Assembly (NCBI GenBank): GCA_029572815.1
Contig: JAKPUQ010000074.1
Coordinates: 1 to 64,000, forward strand
From: Bacillota bacterium
GTDB lineage: Bacteria; Bacillota; Clostridia; Oscillospirales; Ruminococcaceae
Length of the DNA stretch: 64,000 bases
Direction of reading: 5' to 3'
The position numbers were made by a program, and so were the translations under genes. The number at the start of each line of letters is the position of its first letter. Positions within the stretch are counted from its first letter, which is position 1. The notes beneath the pieces are model-generated. The model saw only the letters and a program-made list of their open reading frames with translations. It ran no database searches and was not told where the DNA came from. Below, in pieces: positions 1 through 9,851 of this stretch.

Positions 1-5
1 AGTAT

Positions 6-485
6 TTGCAAGGCATTTTCAGTGTCCACGATGCAGATTCACTGTCTGCAAATTGGGATTTTCTCAATAACAGTTACCTGCGCTTCATTTATTGCAGGGT
101 GGGTGCATTTTTACTGTCTACTTTTTGGGGGACAATTTATCTTGAGCTTACTGTCTGCAAGGTGACATCATTTGCGGATATAGATACTGAAAGCAGCTTT
201 TTCTTCATCGGAAGGACCGATGAGGAGCTGTCACTTGTGTGTCTGACGGAGGATACTCCGGAAAACACCGTTGAGAGAGAGGACGGCTGGAGAGGCTTCC
301 GCATACAGGGTGTGCTGGATTTTTCTCTTATCGGCATACTCTCAAAGATCTCGGCAGTGCTTGCCGGGAACAAGATAGGTATATTCGCTGTCTCGACTTA
401 TAATACGGACTATATCCTCGTCAAGGAGGAGAACTTCAGCAGAGCACTGGAGGTTCTCGGAAGCGCAGGGTACGAGATAGTATAA
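6..485 (+). CDS. ACT-domain protein, amino-terminal boundary uncertain
   Basis: The last ~115 residues match the family of small stand-alone ACT-domain proteins: an N-terminal half with FFFIGRTDEELSLVC, the signature VEREDGWRGFRIQGVLDFS, and a C-terminal ACT fold running to IGIFAVSTYNTDYILVKEE. Such proteins are thought to bind amino acids and regulate. The first ~43 residues of the open frame do not resemble the family and the frame is open to the window edge. The conserved part begins near 140 just after a GGGGGA run (126-132), but no ATG, GTG or TTG lies in frame there, so the true start is unresolved. The gene ends 44 bases before the GH43 start. Confidence 0.6.
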   Translation: MQGIFSVHDADSLSANWDFLNNSYLRFIYCRVGAFLLSTFWGTIYLELTVCKVTSFADIDTESSFFFIGRTDEELSLVCLTEDTPENTVEREDGWRGFRIQGVLDFSLIGILSKISAVLAGNKIGIFAVSTYNTDYILVKEENFSRALEVLGSAGYEIV

Positions 486-529
486 TGCAATAACGGGTGC
501 AGCTGTATGCTGCGGAAAAGAGGTTTGTT

Positions 530-3425
530 ATGAAAGGTGTGAAAGGATTTGCGGCAGCTGCGGCGGCTGCGGTCATGATCGTCACTGCTTGTCCTGCGGT
601 GCAGTCTTATGCGGTGGTGTCCGCCGACTACGCTGACAGCTTCGGCGAGGTCATAAGCGGCGGCGACTATACGATCATGGTGCGTCTCAGCGGCAAGTAC
701 ATAACGGCTGCAAGCGACGGCAATGTCCACCAGTGGGAAAAGCTGGGGGACAATTCTCAGGTCTGGCATATCGAGAGTGCAGGGAACGGAAAATGCTGCA
801 TACTCTCGGGTAATGACAGAAGTCTTGCCCTGACCGTAGAAAACGGGGACTCCACCAACGGAAACAACATTTATCTCTCGGAATACAAGGACACAGCGGC
901 TCAGCACTTTATCCTCCACAGGACCGATGACGCCTACTATATCACTGGCGAGTGCTCTGGAAATGCTGCCCTTGACGTATACGACATCAGCCACGACAAC
1001 GGCGCCAATATTGACCAGTGGGACTACTGGGCAGGCGAGGGACAGAAGTTCTATATCCGTCCCGTTGGCGGCGACTACAGCTTTATACGCGGCGATCTTA
1101 ACTTTGACGGCTACGTTGACATCTTCGACAGGACTATCATGCAGAATGGCGTCATAGCAGGCTTTGACGATACTATGGCTGCCATAGCCGATATGGACGG
1201 CAGCGGCAGTGTCAATACTGCCGATCTGGTGCTTCTTTCGCAGTTCCTGCTGGGCAATGCTGCGGACATACAGACCTACAGCACCATATCCACGGAAAAG
1301 CCGGATGTTGCTTATCTCTTTGCCTACTTCCTCGGAAATGCTCCCGAGCAGGAGAGGCTATCCTATGCGGTGAGCACCGACGGATACAACTTCAAGGCGC
1401 TCAACGGCGGCAGGGCTGTATGGCAATCAAGCGTTGGTACCGAGTGCCTCCGCGACCCCTATATCTTCAAGGGCGAGGACGGTCTGTACTATCTGCTTGC
1501 TACGGATATGAAGTCCTCACTGGGCTGGAACAGCAACAGAAATCTGCTCAGCGCAAAGTCAACCGATCTGGTACACTGGTTTGACGAGACCAGCATTGAG
1601 ATAGCGAACAAGTATCCCCTCATGCAGGGCGCTGACCGCGCATGGGCTCCCCAGGCTATATACGATCCCGAAAAAGAGTCCTACATGATATACTTCGCGG
1701 CAAGAGTTCCGAACCGCGACAGCAGGACAATAATGTACTACGCCTACAGCAAGGACATGAAGAAGCTTGACACCGAGCCTCAGCTCCTCTTTGCTCCCAA
1801 GAACGGCAATGACGCCATTGACTCTGATATAATCAATGTGGGCGGAAAGTACTATATGTACTACAAAAAACGAGACCAACAAGCGCATTTACCTTGCAAC
1901 TGCCGACCACGCCAGCGGTCCATATACCGAGATAAAACAGGTCTCAGAGGGCGGTCTGGGTGTTGAGGGTCCCAACATCTATAAGCTCATAGGTCAGGAC
2001 AAGTGGCTCATGATGTCCGACGCATACGGCGACGGCTATTACGTTATGCAGGAGACCACCGACCTTACCAATTTCACCACCGTCAGCAAGGGCAATTACA
2101 GCTTCAACTTCACGCCCCGTCACGGCTACGTTATACCCATTAACGCGGACCAGTACACGGCGCTGATTAACGCCTATCCCTCCGCAGGTCTGACCACGCT
2201 GAACACAGGCTTCAAATCCCTGAATGTAAATGTGGGGCTGGGGGAGAATATGTCCGAAGTTCCAAAGCTCCTCACAGCGGAGTACTCCGACGGAGGAACC
2301 TGCGATATGAGCTTTGACTGGGCAGGATTGTCCTATATGGTGGACACCTCTCAGCCGGGAGTTTATCAGGCTCAGGCAAAGGTGAAGTCCAGCTCGGAGC
2401 TTTACACCAATCCCTTCATAAATGAAAGAGCCGACCCCTACATCGTGGATGGCGAGGATGGCTATTACTACTTCACAGCCTCTTATCCTGCCTACGGAAG
2501 CGTTGACAAGGGCTATGACCGCATTATTCTCAGGCGCAGCAATACCGTTGGCGGACTTGCCTCTGCAGAGGAAAAGACCATCTGGAAGGCTCATTCAAGC
2601 GGCATACTCTCCAAGCATATATGGGCTCCCGAAATGCACAGGATAGGCGGAGCCTGGTATATGTTTTTTGCAGCAGGCGCCAGCGACAACATCTGGGCGA
2701 TACGTCCCTATGTGCTCAAGTGCGACGGCGACCCCTATAACGGAAACTGGACGGAGTGCGGTCAGATGCAGGCTTCCTCCGGCGACACGGAGTCCTTCAG
2801 GAACTTCTCTCTGGATATGACCTACTTTGAGAATAACGGCAGGCACTATGTGATATGGGCTGAAATAAAGGGCGACTCCTCACTGTTTATGGCGGAGATA
2901 AATCCCTCAGAGCCCTGGAAGCTCATCTCAAAGCCAATTATGCTCACCAAGCCAGAGTATAACTGGGAGCTGGTAAACAATCGTGTTAACGAGGGCGCAG
3001 CGGTCCTCAAGACCGATAATAAGGTCTATGTGTTCTTCTCGGCTTCGGGCACAGGCTCGGAGTACTGCGTGGGAAGAATGGAAGCGGATATAAATGCTGA
3101 CCTTATGAACATAAACAGCTGGAAGAAGCTGAGCTATCCCGTGCTCCAGACCGCTGACCTCGGCGGACAGTCGGGTCCGGGACACAACTGCTTCGTAAAG
3201 GACGAGATAGGAAATCTGCTCATAGTTTACCACTCTCGTCCCTCATCGCACTCGGATCAGAAGTGCGGCACCTACAACAAGGATCCCCTTTACGATCCGT
3301 GCAGACATACCCGCATAAAGCGTGTGGCATTTGACGGAAACGGTGATCCCGTTATCAACCTCAGCGATGAGGCGGAGCTTGCTCCACAGAATAAAAACGT
3401 CACGGTAAATATCGTAGTGGGATAA
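530..3425 (+). pseudogene. Secreted CBM13-dockerin-GH43-GH43 arabinan-degrading protein, frameshifted
   Basis: ATG 530 follows AAGAGG at 520-525; a Lys/Ala-rich signal peptide follows. Domains: ricin-type CBM13 (residues ~35-185, with QxW-like HQW and DQWDYW), an internal type I dockerin (~186-250, calcium loops GDLNFDGYVDIFD and ADMDGSGSVNTADL), a first GH43 (~265-560, Asp in LRDPYIFKG), an Ig-like Big_4 spacer, and a second GH43 (~625-960, ADPYIVDGEDGYYYF, IWAPEMH, NEGAAVL) resembling arabinofuranosidases. The frame breaks at the A6 run 1865-1870; with five A's the protein reads through MYYKNETNKRIYLATA to 964 residues. The upstream fragment stops at 1966 and the downstream frame ends at 3425. 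The acid Glu of the first GH43 (VEGPNIYKL) lies after the break. Either a sequencing error or a recent pseudogene. Confidence 0.85.
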
Positions 3426-3429
3426 AAAA

Positions 3430-3469
3430 AGACCTGCTTCACATCAGTGTGGAGCAGGTCCGTTTTTAT
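3430..3469. terminator. Bidirectional terminator between convergent GH43 and GH5 genes
   Basis: Stem GACCTGCTTCACA / TGTGGAGCAGGTC (3431-3460) with A's on the left and TTTTT on the right, so it has a U-tract in both directions. It sits between the two converging stop codons. Confidence 0.85.
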
Positions 3470-4846
3470 TGTGTTATAAGCATTTTCCTCAGGAGAATTA
3501 TGTCATAGATGTTTATTTCAGTGTCCTGACAGAGGTCGGCTGCCTCCCAGTCGGCAAGGTCACCGTTGCCAAGGAGGAACTGCTGTACCGTTACAAGATC
3601 GGAAACATTCACAGCTCCGTCATTGTTGGCGTCGCCCATGAGCTTTGACGGAGCAGGCTCCGTAGTAGTTGCAGAAGCCTTTGTGACATACTTTTCTTTC
3701 AGTGCAAGGAGGCTCTGATGAAGCTCATTGTCTTTCATTTTATAGGTCTTTCTGTCATAGTGAAGATCTGTAACGTCCCACATTACAGGGCAGATACCGC
3801 CTCTTGAAAGAGCCGCCTCGCAGACAGAGGTGAGATAGCGGCGGACAGACTCAGGATCCTTGTTGTCCTTGGTAGCGCCGTACTCGCCGATGATAACGGG
3901 TATACCCTTGTCAACAAAGGTGGTCTTGACGAGGTCCATCTGCTGCTTCAGCTCTGCAAGCTCAGCGTCGCTGCCCCAGGTATAGGCTGATTTGCCCCAG
4001 TCAGCGTCCTCGGTGAGGATAGTGAAGGTTGAGGGGGTGTAGTAATGCACCGATACAGCGCAGCGTCCTGCGGGATCGGTGGGCATTTTGAACAGGGGAT
4101 CGCAGGTCAGGTCGATCGAGGTGTTGTAGCCGGAGATGAGCAGATGACGCTTAGCATTATTGCCGCCCGAATTTCTGACGATGTCAACGAAACTCTGGTT
4201 CACCTCGTTCACATAGCCGAAGCTTTCAGCCTTGCCGTTGGTGCTTCCGCTCCACTGGTTCCACACATCGTTCCAGCCAAGCTCCTCGTTCTGGGACTCG
4301 AAAATAAGCTTGTCGCCGTAGTCCTTGAACTCGCTGCTTACCTGAGTCCAGATAGCGTTGTACTTTTTCATGACATTGTCGTGATCGGTGGGGAGCTTTT
4401 CAAGCCAGCCGCCGTCCCAGTGCAGGTTCACGATAACGTAGAGGTCGGCGTTCAGCGCCCAATCTGTGACCTGTTTTACCCTCGCCATGTATTTGTCTGA
4501 GATAGTGTAGCTGCCGTCCTTTGACATCATATTGGACCATGCAACGGGGATACGCAGTGAGTCAAAGCCCTCTGCGGCATATCCCTTGATGAGGTCCTCG
4601 GTAACAGTGGGGCTTCCCCACGCAGTTTCGTAGGCATTAGGTGTGCCGTCGCCCCACTGTTCTATCCAGTCACCCGAGGACTCAAAGGTATTTCCAAGAT
4701 TGATACCTATTCCCATGTCATTGACTATCTCCATGGTCGTCATGTCGCACATAGGCTGTGCAGCCCTTGTGTCTGCCGCCGAATAGCTCCCGAGAAGAGA
4801 AGCGGCCATGACAGCAGAGAGAGGTGCAAATAATTTTTCTGAGCAT
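3466..4846 (-). CDS. Secreted GH5 endoglucanase-like enzyme with C-terminal dockerin; +1 frameshift in signal peptide
   Basis: GH5 (cellulase A) fold: INLGNTFESSG, SLRIPVAWSNM, HWDGGWLE, the acid/base Glu in FESQNEELGW and the nucleophile Glu in IIGEYGATKD. A short Thr/Pro linker leads to a dockerin (loops GDANNDGAVNVSDL and ADLCQDTEINIYDI). The uninterrupted frame starts at ATG 4860 and gives an acidic, poor leader (MEELLCSEK). A textbook GGAGGAATTATT site precedes a different ATG at 4846; removing one A from the A5 run (plus-strand T5, 4834-4838) joins that ATG to the enzyme as MLRKLFAPLSAVMAAS, a proper signal peptide. Corrected length is 459 residues. Substrate (cellulose, xyloglucan or mannan) cannot be settled by eye. 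Confidence 0.85.
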
Positions 4847-4899
4847 AATAATTCCTCCATTTTTAATATCCCTGTAAACGAACGTAGTTACCCAAGAAC

Positions 4900-4928
4900 A
4901 TTATAGCACTTCCAGCACGAAAATGCAA
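4900..4928 (-). promoter_or_regulatory. Sigma-A-type promoter of the GH5 gene
   Basis: On the minus strand TTGCAT (4923-4928), 17 bases, TATAAT (4900-4905), about 55 bases before the start at 4846. Confidence 0.7.
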
Positions 4929-5013
4929 CACAATTTTAATATTTTTCTTATGAATTAAGTATAAAAATTGCCATATACATGAAACCACGCTCATAATCTG
5001 CACCCTTGGTGTA

Positions 5014-5044
5014 TAAAAATATGGTGCAGCAGGTGCTGCACCAT
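5014..5044 (-). terminator. Terminator of the DUF4832 dockerin gene
   Basis: Perfect stem ATGGTGCAGCA / TGCTGCACCAT (5021-5044), followed on the minus strand by ATTTTTAT. It lies 5 bases after the stop codon. Confidence 0.8.
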
Positions 5045-5048
5045 AAAT

Positions 5049-7592
5049 TCAGTCTTCAAAATCATTTATAAGTCCCAGGAGCTTTTTCTGTATTTCCAGT
5101 GCATCGTTGGCAGTAAGACCGTTCCTGCCGCCTTCAACGTCGCCGTTTATACGTCCCTGAGCTGTAAGATGGTGAAGATCAGAGCCGTTATCGCCGTATT
5201 TATCCGGATTTGACAGCGCCTGCATTATGAGTATTGCATCTGCCAGCTCAACTATGCCATCGCAGTTGGTATCTCCGCGGAGCTCCGAGGACTGCGGGGA
5301 GGCTGAAACCACCTCAAGCAGGTTGGCTATATCCACCATTGAGCTGATACCCTCGGGAGCTGTCACCTTTACGGAGTATTTGCCTACGCTTGTGCTGTGT
5401 GGAGCGTCCTTGGTATATTTCTGAGCGGTGGCGCCTTCAATGGGCTCGCCGTCATGATACCACTGGAAACTGAGGTCGCTGCGGCCTGTCATCACATAGA
5501 GAAATAAGCTGTCGGAGTTCTTTATACGCAGATCGTGGTATGCTGTGTAAGTCGTTATGGCTGCGGGGATATCCACGTTCTTTGCTGTCATATCTCCCAG
5601 CACCTTCCAGTCGTTGGCGCTGTCCTGAAGGAAAAGTCGGACAGAGTCGACAGGAGTGCCGGGCTTTAGTCCCATGACCTCAAATGGCACCTTGAACTCC
5701 ACCATGCCGTCATTCCACTTGCACTGGCAGCCTGCATAGGAGTCATGATTGAAGTAGATAAATCCGTTATCGGCGTAATAGAGCCAGTAGCGCTCACCGC
5801 CGCTGTAGACCTCAAGATTGTACACGGGAGCAGTTGCTGCATCGGACATCTTTCCCATAACGTATATAGCGTTATCATCGGCTTTCAGAGACATGGACTG
5901 CTCCTCGGCGGACTTTATTATATCCTCATCCTTCCACTCGCGTGGATTGGACATGGTGCCGTCGGCTACGGTCACACCGTCAAGGGTAACAGGAGCAACA
6001 CCGCTCTGAATTCCCAGTATAATGTTCTTCTGGTACATATCGTTATTTGTGCCGTGCTTGTCGGACTTTTCGATCTTTACGGTACCCATGCGGTTTGCAC
6101 CAAGCTGAGGGTCCCACACGCCCTCGTTGGCAAATCTGATACCGTATTTAGGGTACAGAGGGGGAGTGCAGTAAAAGTTGGTACCGGTTTGGACCTGTGG
6201 AGTTATTCTCAGGTAGATGTTCCAATCGCCTGTTGCTATATTGTCGGGGAGCTTTATGGAGATATCGTTGTCGATATTCCTTTCCGTATCCCAATCCTTA
6301 TCATCTTTGAACCTGACGTTGGTACTGTATATCACGCCGTCCTTTTCAAGAAGAACTGACTGCGTCGTGGGGAAGACCACCTCGCCAAAGCCTGTGTTTT
6401 CAAGTGAGAAGTTCATTCTCAGGTCGCCGCCCTGAACGGTTCTGGCAGTATTCTCAGCCTTTCTGACCACAAAGCGGTAGCCAAGGTGGTCTCGAATGAA
6501 CTGAAAGACGGTCTGTCCGTAGTATGCGGAGTTATCCACGCCCTCTACATCATACTCCTTGCCGAAGGTGTAGTCCTTGTAAAGCTGGAAGATATTGCTG
6601 TTTATGTAGCTGAGACGGGTCTTGTACATCTCGGGGATGGCGTTTTCGGGGAGGTAGGTGTCAAACTGCTTGGCGTAGTCGATATTTCCCGAGAATTCAC
6701 CGCCGAAGTAGGTGTGGTGAGTGACGCGGCTTAGCCATTCGGTCTCGGTCTCGCGGTCTGCGTAGGTGCCAAGGTCACTGTCGCTGCCCATATAGCCGTC
6801 ATCGTAAAGTCCCACGCGGTCCAGGTCGAGTATGCAGGGAAAAGGATCAACAACTTCATCTCTGCCGGAGAAGTCATACTTTTTGTAGTATCGTTCATCT
6901 GCCAGGTCGGCGCGGTTTATTCCCATCAGTTGCGCGAAAGTATCGGGAGTTCTCACGGTTACGGGAACAGGCGCGGGAACTGCATTGAGCATGGCTTCCA
7001 GCAGCTTTACCTTGTAGTCAACGGTGGTGTATTTGCCGCCGTGCTGTTCGCCCCATTTTCCTACGAAACCGCTCTCTACATAGGCGAGAATGTCCGCATT
7101 GTCAGAGAGTATCTTGCTGTCCTTTATCTGCTTTATGTGGGCGAGAACCTGATTGAAGGTGGCGGGCTCGGGATTTTCCTTTCCGTTGGCGTCATATCGG
7201 AAGCGCACAGCGATCATACAGCCGTTTTTGCGGCAGTTGTCAAAGGTCTGACGCCATGAATCAAAGAAAGTCTCGTCCAGATCGTAGTCCTTGCCCTCGG
7301 TGTAATTCCCGTTTTCGTCAGTGGTGCCGTTCATTCCCGAGGAGAAGGCGCCGATGTCGATGAAAAACAGCACAATACTTCCCGTGGGACTGTAAACAGG
7401 GGTACTGCCCGGCTTGCATACCGCCCACACCGTATTGGTGTAGCCTGCGCCGGGATTTTGTATAGTTTCCACGGACTCGGTGTAGTTTATGCCGCTGTCT
7501 GCCATTTCATCCTCAGCTGCTGCGGCTGGTATCAAAGGCATTGCAGAGAGGAGAAGTGAAGCGGTGAGCAGTGATGAGATGAGTTTTTTCAT
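5049..7592 (-). CDS. Secreted DUF4874/DUF4832 protein with sugar-binding-like module and dockerin
   Basis: Signal peptide MKKLISSLLTASLLLSAMPL ending in AAA. The N-terminal part (~30-430) matches the DUF4874 plus DUF4832 pair (NPGAGYTNTVWAV, YVESGFVGKWGEQHGG), a TIM-barrel-like family of probable glycoside hydrolases without an assigned activity known to me. A CBM9-like/beta-sandwich segment follows (~520-690), then an Ig-like repeat (FQWYHDGEPIEGATAQKYT) and a C-terminal dockerin (GDTNCDGIVELADA ... LTAQGRINGDVEGG ... LTANDALEIQKKLL) of the R. flavefaciens style. The start has GAAAGGAAAAC upstream. It lies 57 bases after the EAL gene and may share its transcript. Role in cellulosomal polysaccharide breakdown is inferred from the dockerin. 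Confidence 0.85.
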   Translation of the reverse strand: MKKLISSLLTASLLLSAMPLIPAAAAEDEMADSGINYTESVETIQNPGAGYTNTVWAVCKPGSTPVYSPTGSIVLFFIDIGAFSSGMNGTTDENGNYTEGKDYDLDETFFDSWRQTFDNCRKNGCMIAVRFRYDANGKENPEPATFNQVLAHIKQIKDSKILSDNADILAYVESGFVGKWGEQHGGKYTTVDYKVKLLEAMLNAVPAPVPVTVRTPDTFAQLMGINRADLADERYYKKYDFSGRDEVVDPFPCILDLDRVGLYDDGYMGSDSDLGTYADRETETEWLSRVTHHTYFGGEFSGNIDYAKQFDTYLPENAIPEMYKTRLSYINSNIFQLYKDYTFGKEYDVEGVDNSAYYGQTVFQFIRDHLGYRFVVRKAENTARTVQGGDLRMNFSLENTGFGEVVFPTTQSVLLEKDGVIYSTNVRFKDDKDWDTERNIDNDISIKLPDNIATGDWNIYLRITPQVQTGTNFYCTPPLYPKYGIRFANEGVWDPQLGANRMGTVKIEKSDKHGTNNDMYQKNIILGIQSGVAPVTLDGVTVADGTMSNPREWKDEDIIKSAEEQSMSLKADDNAIYVMGKMSDAATAPVYNLEVYSGGERYWLYYADNGFIYFNHDSYAGCQCKWNDGMVEFKVPFEVMGLKPGTPVDSVRLFLQDSANDWKVLGDMTAKNVDIPAAITTYTAYHDLRIKNSDSLFLYVMTGRSDLSFQWYHDGEPIEGATAQKYTKDAPHSTSVGKYSVKVTAPEGISSMVDIANLLEVVSASPQSSELRGDTNCDGIVELADAILIMQALSNPDKYGDNGSDLHHLTAQGRINGDVEGGRNGLTANDALEIQKKLLGLINDFED

Positions 7593-7618
7593 AGTGTTTT
7601 CCTTTCTGTTAAATAATG

Positions 7619-7643
7619 GGCGCTTCCACCGCGTGAAAGCGCC
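7619..7643 (-). terminator. Hairpin between EAL gene and DUF4832 gene, possible weak terminator
   Basis: Stem GGCGCTTTC / GAAGCGCC just past the EAL stop codon. The following minus-strand sequence (CATTATTT) is a poor U-tract, so it may only attenuate read-through into the DUF4832 gene. Confidence 0.4.
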
Positions 7644-7649
7644 ATGTTA

Positions 7650-9605
7650 TTATAGATTTACATATTCGGGAGAGATCTTCAGCTCGCCTGCTGCGATACG
7701 CTCCCTGAGCTTTTCGATTGGAACGGGTTTGCTGAAAAGATAACCCTGTGCGCGGTCACAGCCTATTGTCTCAAGGAAGGCGAACTGCTCGGCAGTCTCA
7801 ACGCCCTCGGTCAGGGACAGCATATGGAGCTGCTTTGTAAGACTAACTATATTCTCAAGAATAGGACGGGTCTTTTCGTCGTCCTTGAAGCCCGAAAGGA
7901 ACTTCATGTCTATCTTTAGAACGTCGAACTGGTAGTCCTTGAGTACATTCAGCGATGAATAGCCGCTTCCGAAGTCGTCCAGCCATACTTTGTAGCCGAA
8001 GCTGCGCAGGCTCTTTATGGCGCTGGGGAGGAAGTCCTGCTGATCGGTGAGGGCGCTCTCGGTTATCTCGATGTCGATGTAATTCTTTGGAACGCCGTAT
8101 TTCTCCACGGTCTCGCAGAGGTATCCCACTATATCGCACAGCTCGAAGTCAAGGCGCGAGAAATTGAGGGATACGGGTGCGAAGGGCTTCTTGTTGTCGG
8201 AAGCGTCGCGGTAGTCCTTGCATACGGCTTCGATGATGTATTTGTCCAGCTTGTATATCTGGCGGTACTCCTCCAGTATCTCGATGAATGCCCCGGGGGA
8301 AAGGAGACCGTAGTTGGGGTCCTCCCACCTTGCCAGTGCCTCAAGGCCGCAGATACAGCCGTTTTGGGTGGAGACTACAGGCTGATAATATACCTTGATA
8401 TAGCCGTTGGCAATAGCATTGTCGATGTTGTTGACGATGTAGTGCTTGAGCTGGAACTTGTTCTCCAGTGACTTGTCGTAAATACGCAATGTCCTGTCAT
8501 AGTGCTTCTTTATGCTGTTGCAGGCAAATCTTGCGCGGTCACAGGCAAGGCTTACGTCCGCCTCGTCACCCACAGGCTTGTAGGCACCGCATTTCAGCTC
8601 AAGGTGCACCTCACGCTGCAGCCGCTTTATCTCGCCCGAAAGCTGACCGATGATATTCTTTGCGCCGTCTATGCGGGTGAGGACTACGAAATGGTCATCG
8701 GAAAAACGCGACACAAGTGAGCCCTTGAAGGAGTCCTCTATCATGTGCGCCGCCTTTATGAGTAGCTCATTTCCCTCGTGGAAGCCATACTTCTCGTTGT
8801 AGGACTTGAAGTTTTCTATATCGAAGAAGAGGAATATGGCGTTTTCCCTGTCGGTAGTGACATAGGTCAGCACCTTTTCCGCCTCGTTCCTGAAATAGAC
8901 CATATTATGTATCCCCGTAAGCTCGTCCTCAACGGATATTTTGGAGAGGTGGGTGTTTACCTTTTCAAGATTCTCGTCCTTCAGCGCCTGAACACGGGTA
9001 TTGTTATAGTTTGCTATGCATACCATCATGGTGGATATCCACATGATGAAGAAGTTTATCTGTGTGGCGACAGTAGCGCCGACTTCACCTGTATTCACAG
9101 CCACCATCTCATTCATTCTGTAGTAGAAGTATACATAGGAGACTGAGGCGAGAACAAAGGCTATATAGGGCTTCCAGGTCAGCAGGCACAGCGAGAAGAG
9201 CTCCATTGTGAGAAAGGTGAGTATCTGCTCGCCCTTGGAATAGTCATTCAGTGATATCTTTATACCGAAGTATATGCAGACAAGAGTGAATACCCATTTA
9301 ACTACCGTGCATAGGTATCTGTTGTCCTTTTTCCCCCTCATGAAACGGACGGCAAATAAAAGCATAATCATTCCCGTAAATGTGAGAATGAAGTAGTTTA
9401 TGTAGTATTTCTCTAAATAGTGCATCATGTTGCTCTGGAGGTTGTCACGGAAGATAGTTACCGTCATGCGGATTATCATCCATACCTCAAGAACGATGAC
9501 AACAATGGACATATATATACTTGCGCGCATATTCGTAATGTAGAAATAGTCGCGGACATACTTGCTCTGTTTCTCAAATCCGAGTCCATTCAGTATTGCT
9601 CTCAT
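7650..9605 (-). CDS. Membrane-bound GGDEF(degenerate)-EAL cyclic-di-GMP phosphodiesterase
   Basis: Start ATG 9605 follows GGGGG; the longer TTG frame to 9644 lacks a ribosome site. About five membrane segments fill residues 1-210. A GGDEF domain (~222-385) begins DELTGIHN but its signature is SDDHF instead of GG(D/E)EF, so cyclase activity is unlikely. The EAL domain (~395-650) keeps the catalytic signs: EALARW, DIEITESAL, DDFGSGYSSL, KIDMKFL, TEGVETAEQ. The expected reaction is hydrolysis of c-di-GMP to pGpG, with the GGDEF part possibly sensing GTP. The next gene downstream is the DUF4832 dockerin protein, but a functional link is only positional. Confidence 0.9.
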   Translation of the reverse strand: MRAILNGLGFEKQSKYVRDYFYITNMRASIYMSIVVIVLEVWMIIRMTVTIFRDNLQSNMMHYLEKYYINYFILTFTGMIMLLFAVRFMRGKKDNRYLCTVVKWVFTLVCIYFGIKISLNDYSKGEQILTFLTMELFSLCLLTWKPYIAFVLASVSYVYFYYRMNEMVAVNTGEVGATVATQINFFIMWISTMMVCIANYNNTRVQALKDENLEKVNTHLSKISVEDELTGIHNMVYFRNEAEKVLTYVTTDRENAIFLFFDIENFKSYNEKYGFHEGNELLIKAAHMIEDSFKGSLVSRFSDDHFVVLTRIDGAKNIIGQLSGEIKRLQREVHLELKCGAYKPVGDEADVSLACDRARFACNSIKKHYDRTLRIYDKSLENKFQLKHYIVNNIDNAIANGYIKVYYQPVVSTQNGCICGLEALARWEDPNYGLLSPGAFIEILEEYRQIYKLDKYIIEAVCKDYRDASDNKKPFAPVSLNFSRLDFELCDIVGYLCETVEKYGVPKNYIDIEITESALTDQQDFLPSAIKSLRSFGYKVWLDDFGSGYSSLNVLKDYQFDVLKIDMKFLSGFKDDEKTRPILENIVSLTKQLHMLSLTEGVETAEQFAFLETIGCDRAQGYLFSKPVPIEKLRERIAAGELKISPEYVNL

Positions 9606-9647
9606 ATTAACGCCCCCTGGTGAAAAAAATGAAACATTTTTCAATTT

Positions 9648-9676
9648 ATTATAACATATTGACGATAAACTGTCAA
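9648..9676 (-). promoter_or_regulatory. Sigma-A-type promoter of the GGDEF-EAL gene
   Basis: Minus strand TTGACA (9671-9676), 17 bases, TATAAT (9648-9653), about 40 bases before ATG 9605. Confidence 0.8.
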
Positions 9677-9791
9677 TAGAAACAGTGAAATATGTGAGAT
9701 TTCAACATAGAGTCAAAAACTGTCAGTAAATTACAGTGTGTCATATTTTATTGTTATATCATTATAATTGCCCCCTGACAGTCATGCTCTC

Positions 9792-9820
9792 TTGCTTTTT
9801 TTAATCATTAATGTTATAAT
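9792..9820 (+). promoter_or_regulatory. Promoter of the PglX-like methylase gene
   Basis: TTGCTT (9792-9797), 17 bases, TATAAT (9815-9820), about 30 bases before ATG 9852. A second TATAAT-like box lies near 9763. Confidence 0.65.
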
Positions 9821-9851
9821 ATTATCTGAAATAACAAAAAGGAGGGAGTCC

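Noticed and set aside
1-160. Repeats of ACTGTCTGCAA near the window start as a possible regulator site array
   Set aside because: Three irregularly spaced partial copies inside an uncertain coding start; not distinguishable from chance.
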